From: Streptococcus parasanguinis
GTDB taxonomy: Bacteria; Bacillota; Bacilli; Lactobacillales; Streptococcaceae
Assembly: GCF_901875555.1 (NCBI RefSeq)
Contig: NZ_CABFMD010000031.1
Location: forward strand, 62,001 to 126,000
Reading direction: 5' to 3'
Length of the DNA: 64,000 bases
Shown here: one piece after another, positions 9,952 to 17,835 of the stretch
Layout of the letters: each line of letters opens with the position of its first letter
How positions within the stretch are numbered: position 1 is the first letter of the stretch
The notes under the pieces: generated by a model
What the model saw: only the letters and a program-made list of their open reading frames with translations
Databases searched by the model: none
Told to the model about the DNA's origin: nothing
Translations under genes and position numbers: made by a program

Positions 9952-10443
9952 ATGGAGGCATACCAACAAGTTAAAGACAAATTAGACGAGTTAGGCATTT
10001 CATTTGATGTAGTGGAACACCCACCTGCATTCACGACTGAGCAGGCCGATTCTTACATTGAAGGCTTAGAAGGTGTGCGGACCAAGTCCATGTTTTTGAC
10101 CAACAAGAAGAAAACCCAATTCTATCTGCTCATCATGGATGACCAAAAGTCTTTGGACATGGATGACTTTAAAGAGCAAGTAGGGGCCAATCGGATCCGT
10201 ATGGCTTCAGCTGACTCTCTAGCAGAAAAAATGCAATTACCAGCCGGAACAGTATCTCCATTTGGTTTATTAAACAATGATGAAAAAGATATTCGAGTCT
10301 ATTTCGATAAAGACATTGTGTCAGAAGAGATCATGGCTTTCCATCCCAATACCAATGAAAAAACCATCTTTATTAAAACCCAAGACTTGTTCCGGTTTTT
10401 AGAGTCAATTAGCTTTAACTATGAAATTCTAACCCTTCCATAA
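9952..10443 (+). CDS. YbaK/EbsC-type aminoacyl-tRNA editing protein
   Basis: 163 residues forming one YbaK/ProRS-editing domain (HPPAFTTEQAD near 24; TKSMFLTNKKKTQFYLLIM; GTVSPFGLLNN near 100). These free-standing domains hydrolyse mischarged tRNA, typically Ala-tRNA(Pro). The sequence is closer to the ProXp-ala/PrdX branch than to YbaK proper, a judgement made by eye. Cytosolic. The upstream GGAGAT and 12-bp spacing imply co-expression with the UDG-like gene. Confidence 0.85.
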   Translation: MEAYQQVKDKLDELGISFDVVEHPPAFTTEQADSYIEGLEGVRTKSMFLTNKKKTQFYLLIMDDQKSLDMDDFKEQVGANRIRMASADSLAEKMQLPAGTVSPFGLLNNDEKDIRVYFDKDIVSEEIMAFHPNTNEKTIFIKTQDLFRFLESISFNYEILTLP

Positions 10444-10463
10444 CATACCATATAGGAGAAATC

Positions 10464-10748
10464 ATGAAAGAAATTCTATTTTCAAGCTTTTACCAAGCTT
10501 ATCAAAAAGGAGATCTACACGTTCTTGATGTACGCGAGCAGGAGGAGTATGATGCGCTTCATTTAGATGGGGTTCGTCTTCTTCCCTTATCTGAGTTAGC
10601 AGATCGCTACCAAGAACTAGAGTTGGATCAGCCCTATTATGTCATCTGCAAGTCTGGTCGACGCTCAGCACGCGCTTGCCAATTTTTGGAAGAGCAAGGC
10701 TATGATGTGACCAACGTCCAAGGTGGCATGGATGCATTTGAATCCTAA
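10464..10748 (+). CDS. Rhodanese-like domain protein
   Basis: 94 residues making a single small rhodanese domain. VLDVREQEEYDALHL is the CH2A segment and CKSGRRS (Cys62) is the active-site loop with its catalytic cysteine, so sulfurtransferase activity is possible. Single-domain forms carry sulfur to varied acceptors. It is the last gene before a repeat-bearing intergenic region and has a good GGAG site. Confidence 0.9.
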   Translation: MKEILFSSFYQAYQKGDLHVLDVREQEEYDALHLDGVRLLPLSELADRYQELELDQPYYVICKSGRRSARACQFLEEQGYDVTNVQGGMDAFES

Positions 10749-10753
10749 GAAAC

Positions 10754-11005
10754 GGGAGTGGGAAAGAACTCCGTAAAATAAAAAAAGTTGAAAAGGTTCC
10801 CCAAACCTTTTCAATCTTCCCACCTCCGCATAGCTTCAACAGTCTGGGAGACTGTTGAAGGTTGTGGATAAAGGAAACTTTGTTTCCCTTATTATGTCAT
10901 CTTTGGAGCTTAAAAGTTGAACAAAGATGCCAATCAATCACTGCGTCTTGCACTTATTCCCATCAAACTTCAAAGGCTGGACAGTTTTTGCGCAGCCTCT
11001 TTTTC
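10754..11005 (+). repeat. Divergent copy of intergenic repeat A
   Basis: This fills most of the gene-free stretch 10749-11141. It shares short joints with the four full repeat A copies: TCCCACCTCCGCA (10818-10830), CACTGCGTCTTGC (10939-10951) and a closing AGGCTG...CAGCCTC hairpin followed by Ts (10974-11005). The stems between the joints are different sequences yet still self-complementary, for example a perfect 12-bp stem 10834-10845/10849-10860. The last hairpin can also end transcription of the rhodanese gene. Confidence 0.6.
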
Positions 11006-11078
11006 TTTACTTATTTCTAAAAATGTATAGAATTTGTATGTTTTTCAAAAGATATTACAGGGATTTTCCAGTCTTTCA

Positions 11079-11107
11079 TTGAAAATGGTTCAGAAATTTT
11101 GTATAAT
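11079..11107 (+). promoter_or_regulatory. Promoter of the P/A-repeat membrane protein gene
   Basis: TTGAAA (11079-11084), a 17-nt spacer and TATAAT (11102-11107). AAGGAG follows shortly before the ATG at 11142. Confidence 0.75.
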
Positions 11108-11141
11108 ACCCTAGTATGAACAATAGTTAAGGAGATTAAAT

Positions 11142-12344
11142 ATGTCAAAACAAGATTGGCTGGATTATTTTGAAGCCGTAAATGGTCGTTCTGCTAGTGC
11201 AGAAGAAATTGCTCAAGCACTTGCTGCTGGAGAATTTCAAGAAGAAGTAGTGGTTCCAGAAGTACCACAAGCTCCAGAGTTTGTTGCAGCGCCACAGGCT
11301 CCAGAATTTGTCGCAGCACCAACTGCACCTGCGGAAGAACCAGTTGCAGCACCACAAGCCCCAGAATTTGTCGCAGCGCCAACTGCACCTGTGGAAGAAC
11401 CAGTTGCAGTACCACAAGCGCCAGAGTTTGTCGCAGCTCCACAAGAACCAGTTGCAACGCCACAAGTTCCAGAGTTTGTCGCAGCTCCACAAGAACCAGT
11501 TGCAGCGCCACAAGCGCCAGAGTTTGTCGCAGCGCCAACTGCTCCTGCAGAAGAACCAGTAGCAGCTCCAGTTCAAGAACCGGCTCCTCAAGCTGCTTCA
11601 GCAAATGGACCTGCTTTCCAACAAGCTCCACAACAAACCTACCAACAACCTACTCAAGCAGCTTATCAACAAGCGCCTTACCAAGGTCAACCAGGACAAG
11701 CTTATCCTGCACAACCAAGTCAATTTGGTGTAGCTGTTGGTGGTTACTGGAATTGGTTCCTTTCAGCTTTGAAACGTCCAACAGCTGTAGAAAATCCAAA
11801 AGCTCTTAACGGAATTTTACAGTATGTCTTAACTGCCTTTATCTTGACCCTATCAACATTCTTTACAGCTAGTGGAATTACTGGTGGTTATGGTATGGAT
11901 TTCCGTGCTTTTATGTTGACATTGATTTCACTATTCTTTAGTGTTTACGCCTTCCAAGTAGCCGGATTCTTTGTTCGCCGTGTGCTTCTTCAAGATAAGG
12001 AATACAGTTACGGTCGTTCATTTGAAGAATTTGGACGTTTGTCTGTTTACACTTTGCCACTTGCCCTTCTCGCTTTCTTAGTAGGTCTTGTAAAAGTTTA
12101 TGAATTTTATGGCTTTGTAAACTTCCTTATTTTCTTCTTGTTCTTTGTCGGAACATGCTATGTGGTCCATCAAGGATTGAACAAGACAAGCTTTAAAGCA
12201 GATAAATTCTTACTTTTAGTTGCGTCATCTGTTATTTTGCTTCTCATTGCCATCTTTGTCATTTATGTGAATGCTCGTATTTTAGAACAAGTAGCCGTAG
12301 GATTTATTCCAAGTGCTCCAAATTTCTCTAACTTTGGATTCTAA
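11142..12344 (+). CDS. Pro/Ala-repeat protein with C-terminal multi-spanning membrane domain
   Basis: 400 residues. Residues 1-32 form a short module (W-LDYFEAVNGR-SASAEEI-A) that recurs twice in the next protein. Residues 46-145 are a low-complexity stretch of units beginning EFVAAP with EEPVA and PQAP links. A Gln/Pro-rich linker follows (about 150-200). The rest has five hydrophobic segments (about 225-250, 255-280, 303-325, 330-350 and 358-382), resembling Yip1/DUF6574-type membrane proteins (family call tentative). No signal peptide, so the repeat part is probably cytosolic. Function unknown; gene order suggests a link to the TcaA-like neighbour. Confidence 0.72.
   Translation: MSKQDWLDYFEAVNGRSASAEEIAQALAAGEFQEEVVVPEVPQAPEFVAAPQAPEFVAAPTAPAEEPVAAPQAPEFVAAPTAPVEEPVAVPQAPEFVAAPQEPVATPQVPEFVAAPQEPVAAPQAPEFVAAPTAPAEEPVAAPVQEPAPQAASANGPAFQQAPQQTYQQPTQAAYQQAPYQGQPGQAYPAQPSQFGVAVGGYWNWFLSALKRPTAVENPKALNGILQYVLTAFILTLSTFFTASGITGGYGMDFRAFMLTLISLFFSVYAFQVAGFFVRRVLLQDKEYSYGRSFEEFGRLSVYTLPLALLAFLVGLVKVYEFYGFVNFLIFFLFFVGTCYVVHQGLNKTSFKADKFLLLVASSVILLLIAIFVIYVNARILEQVAVGFIPSAPNFSNFGF
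11277..11570 (+). repeat. In-frame tandem repeat coding for EFVAAP units
   Basis: At least five units each start with the residues EFVAAP and differ in length (9, 20, 20, 16 and 16 residues, then a final unit). Some units are nearly identical in DNA, so slippage or recombination could change the copy number. Confidence 0.8.
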
Positions 12345-12358
12345 CAATATCACAAAAC

Positions 12359-12390
12359 GGAAGGTGGGGGAACCCACTTTCCCTATTTTA
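12359..12390 (+). terminator. Hairpin between the two envelope genes
   Basis: GGAAGGTGGG pairs with CCCACTTTCC (one G-T pair), followed by a weak T-rich tract. A TATAAT at 12389-12394 right after it could restart transcription for the next gene. Confidence 0.55.
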
Positions 12391-12410
12391 TAATGAGGGA
12401 GAAGAGATCC

Positions 12411-14198
12411 ATGCAAAAGAAATGGGTTGAATTATTTGAAAAAGTGATCGGTCGCAAACCGTCACCAGAAGAGTTTATGGCTGGGAAAGCTTGTGGATTT
12501 GATTTAAAACAAATTCAGTCTATCGCAGGTAATGCCCCAGCAGAGGAAGTCGCTCCTGTTGAGGAACCGGTGCTTGAACCAGTTGAAGAAGTGAAGAATG
12601 TTGATCCACTTCTGGCAGCTCGTCAGGCTTGGTTGCAACATTTTGAAGAAACCTATGGCCGTAAGCCAAGTGCAGAAGAATTTACCGCTGCCAAAAGTCA
12701 AAACTTTGAGTTTTTTGTAGGACCTGTTCCTGAAGCAGAATTTGCGAACCCAGATTCAACAGAAGAAACACAGGAATATGTGCCTCAACAGCCGACTCAA
12801 GCGTATACGACTCCACTTGCTACTGAGCAAACGCAGGTCTTTGCTGGTCCAAATGTTACAGAAGCAGGTCCAGCTCAGAAAAAACAAAAGGCTCCTAAAA
12901 CGAAGAGTGGGAAGAAACTTTCCAAGAAGAAAATTGGGATTATTTCTGCTATCGCAGTCCTTGTGATCGCTTTGGTGGCAGCCTTCTTTTACTTCCAGTC
13001 TACAACACGTGTCGAAGTGACTGCAGATAAATTCATCAAGGCAGTGGACACCAAGGATTATCGCGAAGCAGCAGACCTGCTTTCAACCGCTAACGATAAA
13101 TGGACAAAGGATGAAGCCGAAAGCTTGATCACCAGCATGGAAGATCAAGGAGTCGATATTGGCACAGAGTTGAACAAGATCATCGATAATGGTGGAGAAG
13201 GCAGCTATACGGATAAATCTGGTAACAAGATCTTTGGTTTGGAAAAGGCGGACAAGAAATTTGGAATCTTCCAAGAATACCGTGTGGCCAGCTACCCACT
13301 GCAAGTCAAGGTCAAGACCAATTTGGACCAAGCCAAACTCAAAGTGGCTGCTAATAAAACCGTGACCTTGAAGAAAGATGCAGTGACAGACCTTGGTTCT
13401 TTCCATTACAATACAAAAGAAATGGAATTGACTGCTAAAACTGAAGTCGGAAATGTCACTTCTAAGATCCATCTCAATCCTAAAAAAGCAACCAAGAATA
13501 ACTTAGAATTGCAGTTGAATTCTGAAAAACGCAATTTAGAAGTTGAGTTCCCAGATGAAGTTGAAAACCCAACGGATGTGAAGGTTGTGGTCAACGGTAA
13601 AGAAGTCGGAACCAGCACGACCTTTGAAGTAGACAGCATCCCTTATCAAGAAATTGAAGTGCACGCCGTCTTCAATATGAATGGGGAAACCTATACAACT
13701 GAAAAGGCTAAGGTGACCATTGAAGAGGGTGAGAACGATCCGATCGAACTAAAACTAGCCAAAGATACCCTAAAACGTATCAAGAGTGCACAAGATGCTA
13801 AGAAAGCGCAAGCAGCCAAAGAAGAACAAAATCGGACCTCGGCAGAAGAGTTCTTGAGAGAATACCGCGATGCTGTCTTTAGCTCAGTTTCAAACCGAGA
13901 TAACACATACTCTAAATACTATGACACACAAAGTCAAGCCTACAAAGATATGGTTGAATTCACAACTGGTGATGGTGTTCGAAAGGCTAAAATTGACTAC
14001 TATACTCCAGGAGCTTTGGACATTCAAAGTGTCACTGAAGAAAATGGTGTGGTGACCATCAAGACTTATGAAGACTTTACCGTGCATTATACAGATAGTC
14101 ATCCAGATTCACAAAACCGCAAGTACAAGACTTACACCTTGAAAAAAGTAGGTGCAAGTTATGTGATTACGGATATTGTCGTAACAAAAGAATCATAG
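12411..14198 (+). CDS. TcaA-like membrane-anchored envelope protein
   Basis: 595 residues from the ATG at 12411; an ATG at 12393 falls inside the -10-like sequence and is disfavoured because AGGGAGAAG precedes 12411. It carries two copies of the W-x3-FE-x3-GRKPS-x-EEF module (about residues 5-25 and 70-92), an acidic/Gln linker, a basic stretch and one membrane segment (about 180-202). An extracellular part follows, resembling the TcaA/YvbJ domain series (VTADKFIKAVDTKDY...; repeated beta domains; C-terminal NTF2-like domain). TcaA proteins are linked to cell-wall stress and glycopeptide response. It lacks the usual N-terminal zinc ribbon; the repeated module replaces it. Confidence 0.75.
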   Translation: MQKKWVELFEKVIGRKPSPEEFMAGKACGFDLKQIQSIAGNAPAEEVAPVEEPVLEPVEEVKNVDPLLAARQAWLQHFEETYGRKPSAEEFTAAKSQNFEFFVGPVPEAEFANPDSTEETQEYVPQQPTQAYTTPLATEQTQVFAGPNVTEAGPAQKKQKAPKTKSGKKLSKKKIGIISAIAVLVIALVAAFFYFQSTTRVEVTADKFIKAVDTKDYREAADLLSTANDKWTKDEAESLITSMEDQGVDIGTELNKIIDNGGEGSYTDKSGNKIFGLEKADKKFGIFQEYRVASYPLQVKVKTNLDQAKLKVAANKTVTLKKDAVTDLGSFHYNTKEMELTAKTEVGNVTSKIHLNPKKATKNNLELQLNSEKRNLEVEFPDEVENPTDVKVVVNGKEVGTSTTFEVDSIPYQEIEVHAVFNMNGETYTTEKAKVTIEEGENDPIELKLAKDTLKRIKSAQDAKKAQAAKEEQNRTSAEEFLREYRDAVFSSVSNRDNTYSKYYDTQSQAYKDMVEFTTGDGVRKAKIDYYTPGALDIQSVTEENGVVTIKTYEDFTVHYTDSHPDSQNRKYKTYTLKKVGASYVITDIVVTKES

Positions 14199-14207
14199 GA
14201 GATTCCC

Positions 14208-14987
14208 ATGAAAGCAAGATTTTCCAAATTAACGTTGGTGACAGTTGCCTTGTTAACCCTGACAGCTTGCTCCCAATCTCAATCCACTAGTTCTAAATCT
14301 TCTGCAAAAGAAGAAAGCAAACAAACTCAAACCAAGTCTTCCAAAGAAATGTCTTCAGCAAAGAATCCATCAAAAGAGACTGGCAAAGAAGAGTCGTCAA
14401 AAGCTGGTAAGTCAGATGTGAAAGTGGACTCTGGTGTCAGCTACAATGGTTCTTACTATAGTGTTAAAGGGAAATATGGTGAGGTGATGATCGCCAACAA
14501 ACATTATCCTTTGGCGCCGGACTTTAATCCAGGTGAAGATCCTGAAGCTGTTTCAGCTCTTCATGAATTGATTTCGGCTATGCAGGCAGAAGGTTATCCG
14601 ATCAGTGACCAATATAGTGGTTTTCGAAGCTACGATACCCAAGTTGGCCTCTATCAAAACTATGTCAATCAAGATGGTCAGGAAGCTGCAGATCGTTATT
14701 CTGCAAGACCGGGTTATAGTGAACACCAAACTGGTTTGGCCTTTGATTTGATCGATACCAGTGGTAATTTGGTAACCGAACCTGGACCAAGTAAGTGGTT
14801 GCTCAAGAATGCTGCTAAATATGGCTTTGTGGTTCGTTACCAAGAAGGAAAAGAAAAAGTAACAGGCTACATGCCAGAAAGCTGGCATCTCCGCTATATT
14901 GGAAAAGAAGCACAAGATATCGCTGATTCAGGCTTGAGCTTGGAAGAATACTATGGCTTCACTGGCGGAGACTACGTTGATAAATAA
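14208..14987 (+). CDS. LdcB/DacB-type lipoprotein carboxypeptidase (peptidoglycan)
   Basis: 259 residues. Lipoprotein signal with lipobox LTAC (Cys21), then a Ser/Lys-rich linker and a VanY/LdcB catalytic domain (about 85-250). Motifs: SGFRSYDTQ, YSEHQTGLAFD (zinc His and Asp) and ESWHLRYIG (catalytic Glu, zinc His). This family trims the terminal D-Ala from the peptidoglycan stem tetra- or pentapeptide outside the cell. The pneumococcal homologue is the L,D-carboxypeptidase DacB/LdcB. It lies 9 bp after the TcaA-like gene, consistent with a shared envelope operon. Confidence 0.88.
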   Translation: MKARFSKLTLVTVALLTLTACSQSQSTSSKSSAKEESKQTQTKSSKEMSSAKNPSKETGKEESSKAGKSDVKVDSGVSYNGSYYSVKGKYGEVMIANKHYPLAPDFNPGEDPEAVSALHELISAMQAEGYPISDQYSGFRSYDTQVGLYQNYVNQDGQEAADRYSARPGYSEHQTGLAFDLIDTSGNLVTEPGPSKWLLKNAAKYGFVVRYQEGKEKVTGYMPESWHLRYIGKEAQDIADSGLSLEEYYGFTGGDYVDK

Positions 14988-14991
14988 AAAA

Positions 14992-15021
14992 GGTTTGGGA
15001 TTAAAATCCCAAATCTTTTTT
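14992..15021 (+). terminator. Rho-independent terminator
   Basis: GGTTTGGGAT and ATCCCAAATC form a stem with a 4-nt loop, followed by TTTTTT. It ends the envelope operon. Confidence 0.88.
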
Positions 15022-15030
15022 ATTAAAGGA

Positions 15031-15133
15031 AAAGTCTTCTTAAAGACTTTCCTTAGGTGAGTACGGACGTCAGCGAACTTCGCAGAAGTTCCATGATTTA
15101 GTTTTGAACCTAAGGTTTCAAAACTCCCGAGTG
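15031..15133 (+). repeat. Repeat B, copy 1
   Basis: About 100 bp, matched by 40525-40627 in the same orientation. It contains the CCTTAGG/CCTAAGG complementary pair, the conserved GGACGTCAGC, a GAACTTC-GCA-GAAGTTC hairpin and a variable stem whose two arms change together between copies. It directly abuts repeat A copy 1. Nothing suggests coding. With repeat A it fills the gene-free stretch 14988-15309. Confidence 0.75.
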
Positions 15134-15307
15134 AGGCTGGGACAAAAGTCCTAGCCTCTCAATTGTTTTTGGATTGTTTAGCAAGACGCAGTGGTTGAGT
15201 GGGCTCTACTACGCTGATTTCATCAGCTTTTACAGTCCTACTCAACTGTGCGGAGGTGGGACGACGAAATCGAATTCTAACGAATGACCGATTTCTGTCC
15301 CACTCTC
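15133..15307 (-). repeat. Repeat A, copy 1
   Basis: About 175 bp, nearly identical to copies at 24988, 45367 and 52903 and reversed relative to the last two. Read on the minus strand it has three stem-loops: GTGGGAC...GTCCCAC around GAAATCG/CGATTTC; GTTGAGTAGG...CCCACTCAAC around GCTGATGAAATCAGC; and GAGGCTAGGAC...GTCCCAGCCTC. It lies between convergent genes. Confidence 0.85.
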
Positions 15308-15309
15308 TT

Positions 15310-15819
15310 TTATTGTATGTTTTTTAGAAATGCATCCAGCTCTTTTTGATTCTTGAGAGAGATAAATTTGTCTGGATAGGTAGAGCGGATATTTCGATAC
15401 CTTTCTTTGGCATTCTTAGTTCGACCGTCCCAAAGGATCCAACGGATGAATTCCCAGTCAAAGCGTTCAGGACAGCCCGCTGCCATACTCTCACGGACGC
15501 GTCCCTTATAACGACGGTATCGTTTCCATGCTCTATAGAGGCAGTTCCAACGGGAGAAATTGAGAAAGATAATGTGGTCTGCTTGCTCCATTCTTTCCCC
15601 ATAGCAACACCATGAATAATTGCCATCAATGACCCAGTCTTTATGTTGGCTAAGAAACTGTTTCATCTGTCCCTCCATCCAATCCCGGTCACTGTCTATC
15701 CACCCCGGTTGAAATTGAAGGGTATCCATATGAAGCTTGGGGATGAAGTAGTGGCGAGCTAAGTTTTCAGCCAAGGTAGATTTGCCTGCTCCAGAATAGC
15801 CGATAATAACGATTTTCAT
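15310..15819 (-). CDS. P-loop kinase-like protein (FlaR/topology modulation type)
   Basis: 169 residues from the ATG at 15819, preferred over an upstream GTG because GAGAGG lies 5 nt before it. Walker A is GYSGAGKST at the N-terminus, followed by LHMDTLQFQPGW and WVIDGNYSW, then a Trp/Arg-rich lid. This matches the adenylate-kinase-like family usually named DNA topology modulation protein FlaR. That name has weak support and the phosphoryl acceptor is unknown. Single gene, convergent with the dacB-like gene. Confidence 0.8.
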   Translation of the reverse strand: MKIVIIGYSGAGKSTLAENLARHYFIPKLHMDTLQFQPGWIDSDRDWMEGQMKQFLSQHKDWVIDGNYSWCCYGERMEQADHIIFLNFSRWNCLYRAWKRYRRYKGRVRESMAAGCPERFDWEFIRWILWDGRTKNAKERYRNIRSTYPDKFISLKNQKELDAFLKNIQ

Positions 15820-15843
15820 AAGCACCTCTCAAAAATTTAGGAA

Positions 15844-15865
15844 CAAAAAAAGCTCCGGAGAGCTT
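15844..15865 (-). terminator. Terminator of rpsT
   Basis: On the minus strand AAGCTC and GAGCTT pair around a 4-nt loop and run into seven Ts. Confidence 0.85.
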
Positions 15866-15885
15866 GATTTTTATGCTGTTCTTGA

Positions 15886-16119
15886 TTAACCAAGTTTCGC
15901 TGCAAGACGTGCTTTATCACGGCTAGCTTTGTTCTTGTGGATCAAACCTTTAGTTTCTGCTTTATCGATAGCTGAGCTAGCAGCGCGGTAAAGTTCTTCA
16001 GATGGGTTTGCTTCAAAAGCTTTGATTGCAGTACGCATAGCTGATTTTTGAGCTGAGTTTTTTTCGTTTTGTTTAACGTTCAATTCAGCGCGTTTGATAG
16101 CTGATTTAATGTTTGCCAA
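15886..16119 (-). CDS. rpsT: 30S ribosomal protein S20
   Basis: 77 residues starting (M)[13 protein letters not shown]. The start is a TTG at 16119, which is also the usual S20 N-terminus. GGAGGTG lies 6 nt before it. A longer frame from ATG 16134 runs through the ribosome site and is rejected. S20 binds 16S rRNA early in 30S assembly. Use of a rare start codon is also known for rpsT in other bacteria, where it limits or feedback-controls translation. Confidence 0.95.
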   Translation of the reverse strand: MANIKSAIKRAELNVKQNEKNSAQKSAMRTAIKAFEANPSEELYRAASSAIDKAETKGLIHKNKASRDKARLAAKLG

Positions 16120-16230
16120 GTTATTCACCTCCATTGATAATCTAACTATCTCATTATATATGAAAAGTTAAGATTTGACAAGCCTAAAATAGCTTTTCCT
16201 TAAAAAAGTACCGTTAAAAGGCCATTTTCT

Positions 16231-17151
16231 CTAGCGTTTGAGATAAATTTCGTCGATTTCATGGTTGGTCGCCTTATGGAGAATCAGATCAGCCCGGTTA
16301 CGAGTTGGTTGAATGTAATGTTGCAAATTGACTAAATTAATGGATTCCCAGACCTGATGGGCCATGCTTAAAACTTCCTCTAAGGGTTGTTCCGTAAATC
16401 GATAGTAGTAGTTCTTGGGATCATTCTGAGCTAATGCCAGGAGTTTTTGGAAGCGATCAATATACCAAGATTCGATATCATCGACTGCGGCATCCACATA
16501 GATTGAAAAATCAAAGAAATCGGTCATATAGAGACTGTCGTTTTGTGGATTTTGAAAGACATTGATCCCTTCTACAATGACAAAATCAGCCGGTAAAATC
16601 GTTTGCTTCTCATCTGGGACAATATCGTAAATTTCGTGGGAATAGACAGGGATTTCTACACTTCTGTTGTTTTTGATTTGGTTGAGAAAATCAAGAAGCA
16701 ATTCCATGTCATAGCTTTCAGGAAATCCTTTTCGATTGAGGAGCTCTTGTTCTTTTAAGATAGCATTTGGATAGAGAAAGCCATCTGTTGTCACCAATTC
16801 CACGGTCGAGCCTTCGAAGGTCCGCGAAAGCAGGATCTGTAGAAGACGGCTAGTGGTGGATTTTCCAACAGCGACACTACCTGAAACCCCAATGATAAAG
16901 GGTTGGCGTTCACTCGTTTTTTGGAGAAAAATACCTTTTGAAAAGGCTAAATCTTCTTTAGAACGCTTGTAGATTCCAATCAAGTTTGTCAAAGGCAAGT
17001 AGACGTCACGTACATCTTGGAGGTTGATGCGGTCGTTAAAACTTTTAATAGAATTGAGCTCTGTTTGCGAGAGAGGTGGGGTGGTTTTGCGGTGTAAATT
17101 TTGCCAAGTTTCTCGATTAATTTTTTCAAAATGTAGAAATTCTTTATCCAT
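16231..17151 (-). CDS. coaA: Type I pantothenate kinase
   Basis: 306 residues, the standard CoaA length. Walker [13 protein letters not shown] (about 89-100), then [18 protein letters not shown] and a C-terminal substrate region with [12 protein letters not shown]. CoaA phosphorylates pantothenate, the first and regulated step of CoA synthesis, in the cytosol. It is divergent from the methyltransferase at 17242. A TATACT -10 and an AGGAGTG ribosome site precede its ATG. Confidence 0.95.
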   Translation of the reverse strand: MDKEFLHFEKINRETWQNLHRKTTPPLSQTELNSIKSFNDRINLQDVRDVYLPLTNLIGIYKRSKEDLAFSKGIFLQKTSERQPFIIGVSGSVAVGKSTTSRLLQILLSRTFEGSTVELVTTDGFLYPNAILKEQELLNRKGFPESYDMELLLDFLNQIKNNRSVEIPVYSHEIYDIVPDEKQTILPADFVIVEGINVFQNPQNDSLYMTDFFDFSIYVDAAVDDIESWYIDRFQKLLALAQNDPKNYYYRFTEQPLEEVLSMAHQVWESINLVNLQHYIQPTRNRADLILHKATNHEIDEIYLKR

Positions 17152-17226
17152 TTGTCACTCCTATTGTAGTCATTAGTATACCAGTTTTTAGGGGTCATGT
17201 AAACGATTTAAAAAACGAATGAATTA

Positions 17227-17235
17227 TGATAAAAT
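17227..17235 (+). promoter_or_regulatory. Extended -10 of the methyltransferase gene, leaderless arrangement
   Basis: TGATAAAAT ends 6 nt before the ATG at 17242, and no Shine-Dalgarno sequence lies between them. Confidence 0.65.
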
Positions 17236-17241
17236 AACCTT

Positions 17242-17835
17242 ATGAGTAAAATGTATTTCGATATAAACCCAGATGCAGCCCATGATATTCATGATCTGGC
17301 TGTTGTTTTATTGGGAAAAAAGATGAATTTCTATACAGATGCGGGCGTCTTTAGTAAAAAAATGATTGATTATGGAAGTCAGGTACTCTTATCAACCCTG
17401 GATTTTCAAGAAGGAGAAAGTGTCCTCGATGTTGGCTGCGGCTATGGCCCAATCGGCCTCTCTCTAGCTAAAGCTCAGGGAGTTGCCGTGACCATGGTGG
17501 ATGTCAATGAGCGGGCGCTGGACTTGGCTAAGAAAAATGCTAGCCGAAACGGTGTTGAGGCTCAAATCTTTTCTTCAGATGTCTATGAAACAGTAGAAGG
17601 GGACTTTGATCATGTGATCAGTAATCCGCCAATCCGAGCCGGTAAGAAAGTCGTTCACCAGGTGATCACCGGTAGTTTTGAACATTTAAAACCAGGTGGG
17701 GACTTGACTATTGTCATTCAGAAAAAACAAGGGGCTCCGAGCGCTAAGGCAAAGATGGAAGAGACGTTTGGCAATTGTGAGACTGTAAAAAAAGACAAAG
17801 GCTATTATATTTTAAGAAGTGAGAAAGAATTATGA
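17242..17835 (+). CDS. RsmC-like class I SAM methyltransferase
   Basis: 197 residues. SAM-binding motif I VLDVGCGYGPIGL (about 61-73), motif II with VDVN, and the NPPI catalytic motif (ISNPPIRAG, about 131) used by N2-guanine rRNA methyltransferases. The length fits the short Gram-positive relatives of RsmC (16S G1207). The substrate is inferred only from the motif. It overlaps pdp by 4 bp (ATGA), so it opens the nucleoside salvage operon, an order conserved in streptococci. Confidence 0.88.
   Translation: MSKMYFDINPDAAHDIHDLAVVLLGKKMNFYTDAGVFSKKMIDYGSQVLLSTLDFQEGESVLDVGCGYGPIGLSLAKAQGVAVTMVDVNERALDLAKKNASRNGVEAQIFSSDVYETVEGDFDHVISNPPIRAGKKVVHQVITGSFEHLKPGGDLTIVIQKKQGAPSAKAKMEETFGNCETVKKDKGYYILRSEKEL

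Noticed and set aside
11145-11631. Long antisense ORFs opposite the P/A-repeat gene
   Set aside because: They arise because the repetitive codons leave other frames open. The proteins are low-complexity and lack ribosome sites.
15031-15307. CRISPR array or tandem repeat
   Set aside because: Repeats here are single dispersed elements with internal stems, not regularly spaced repeat-spacer units.
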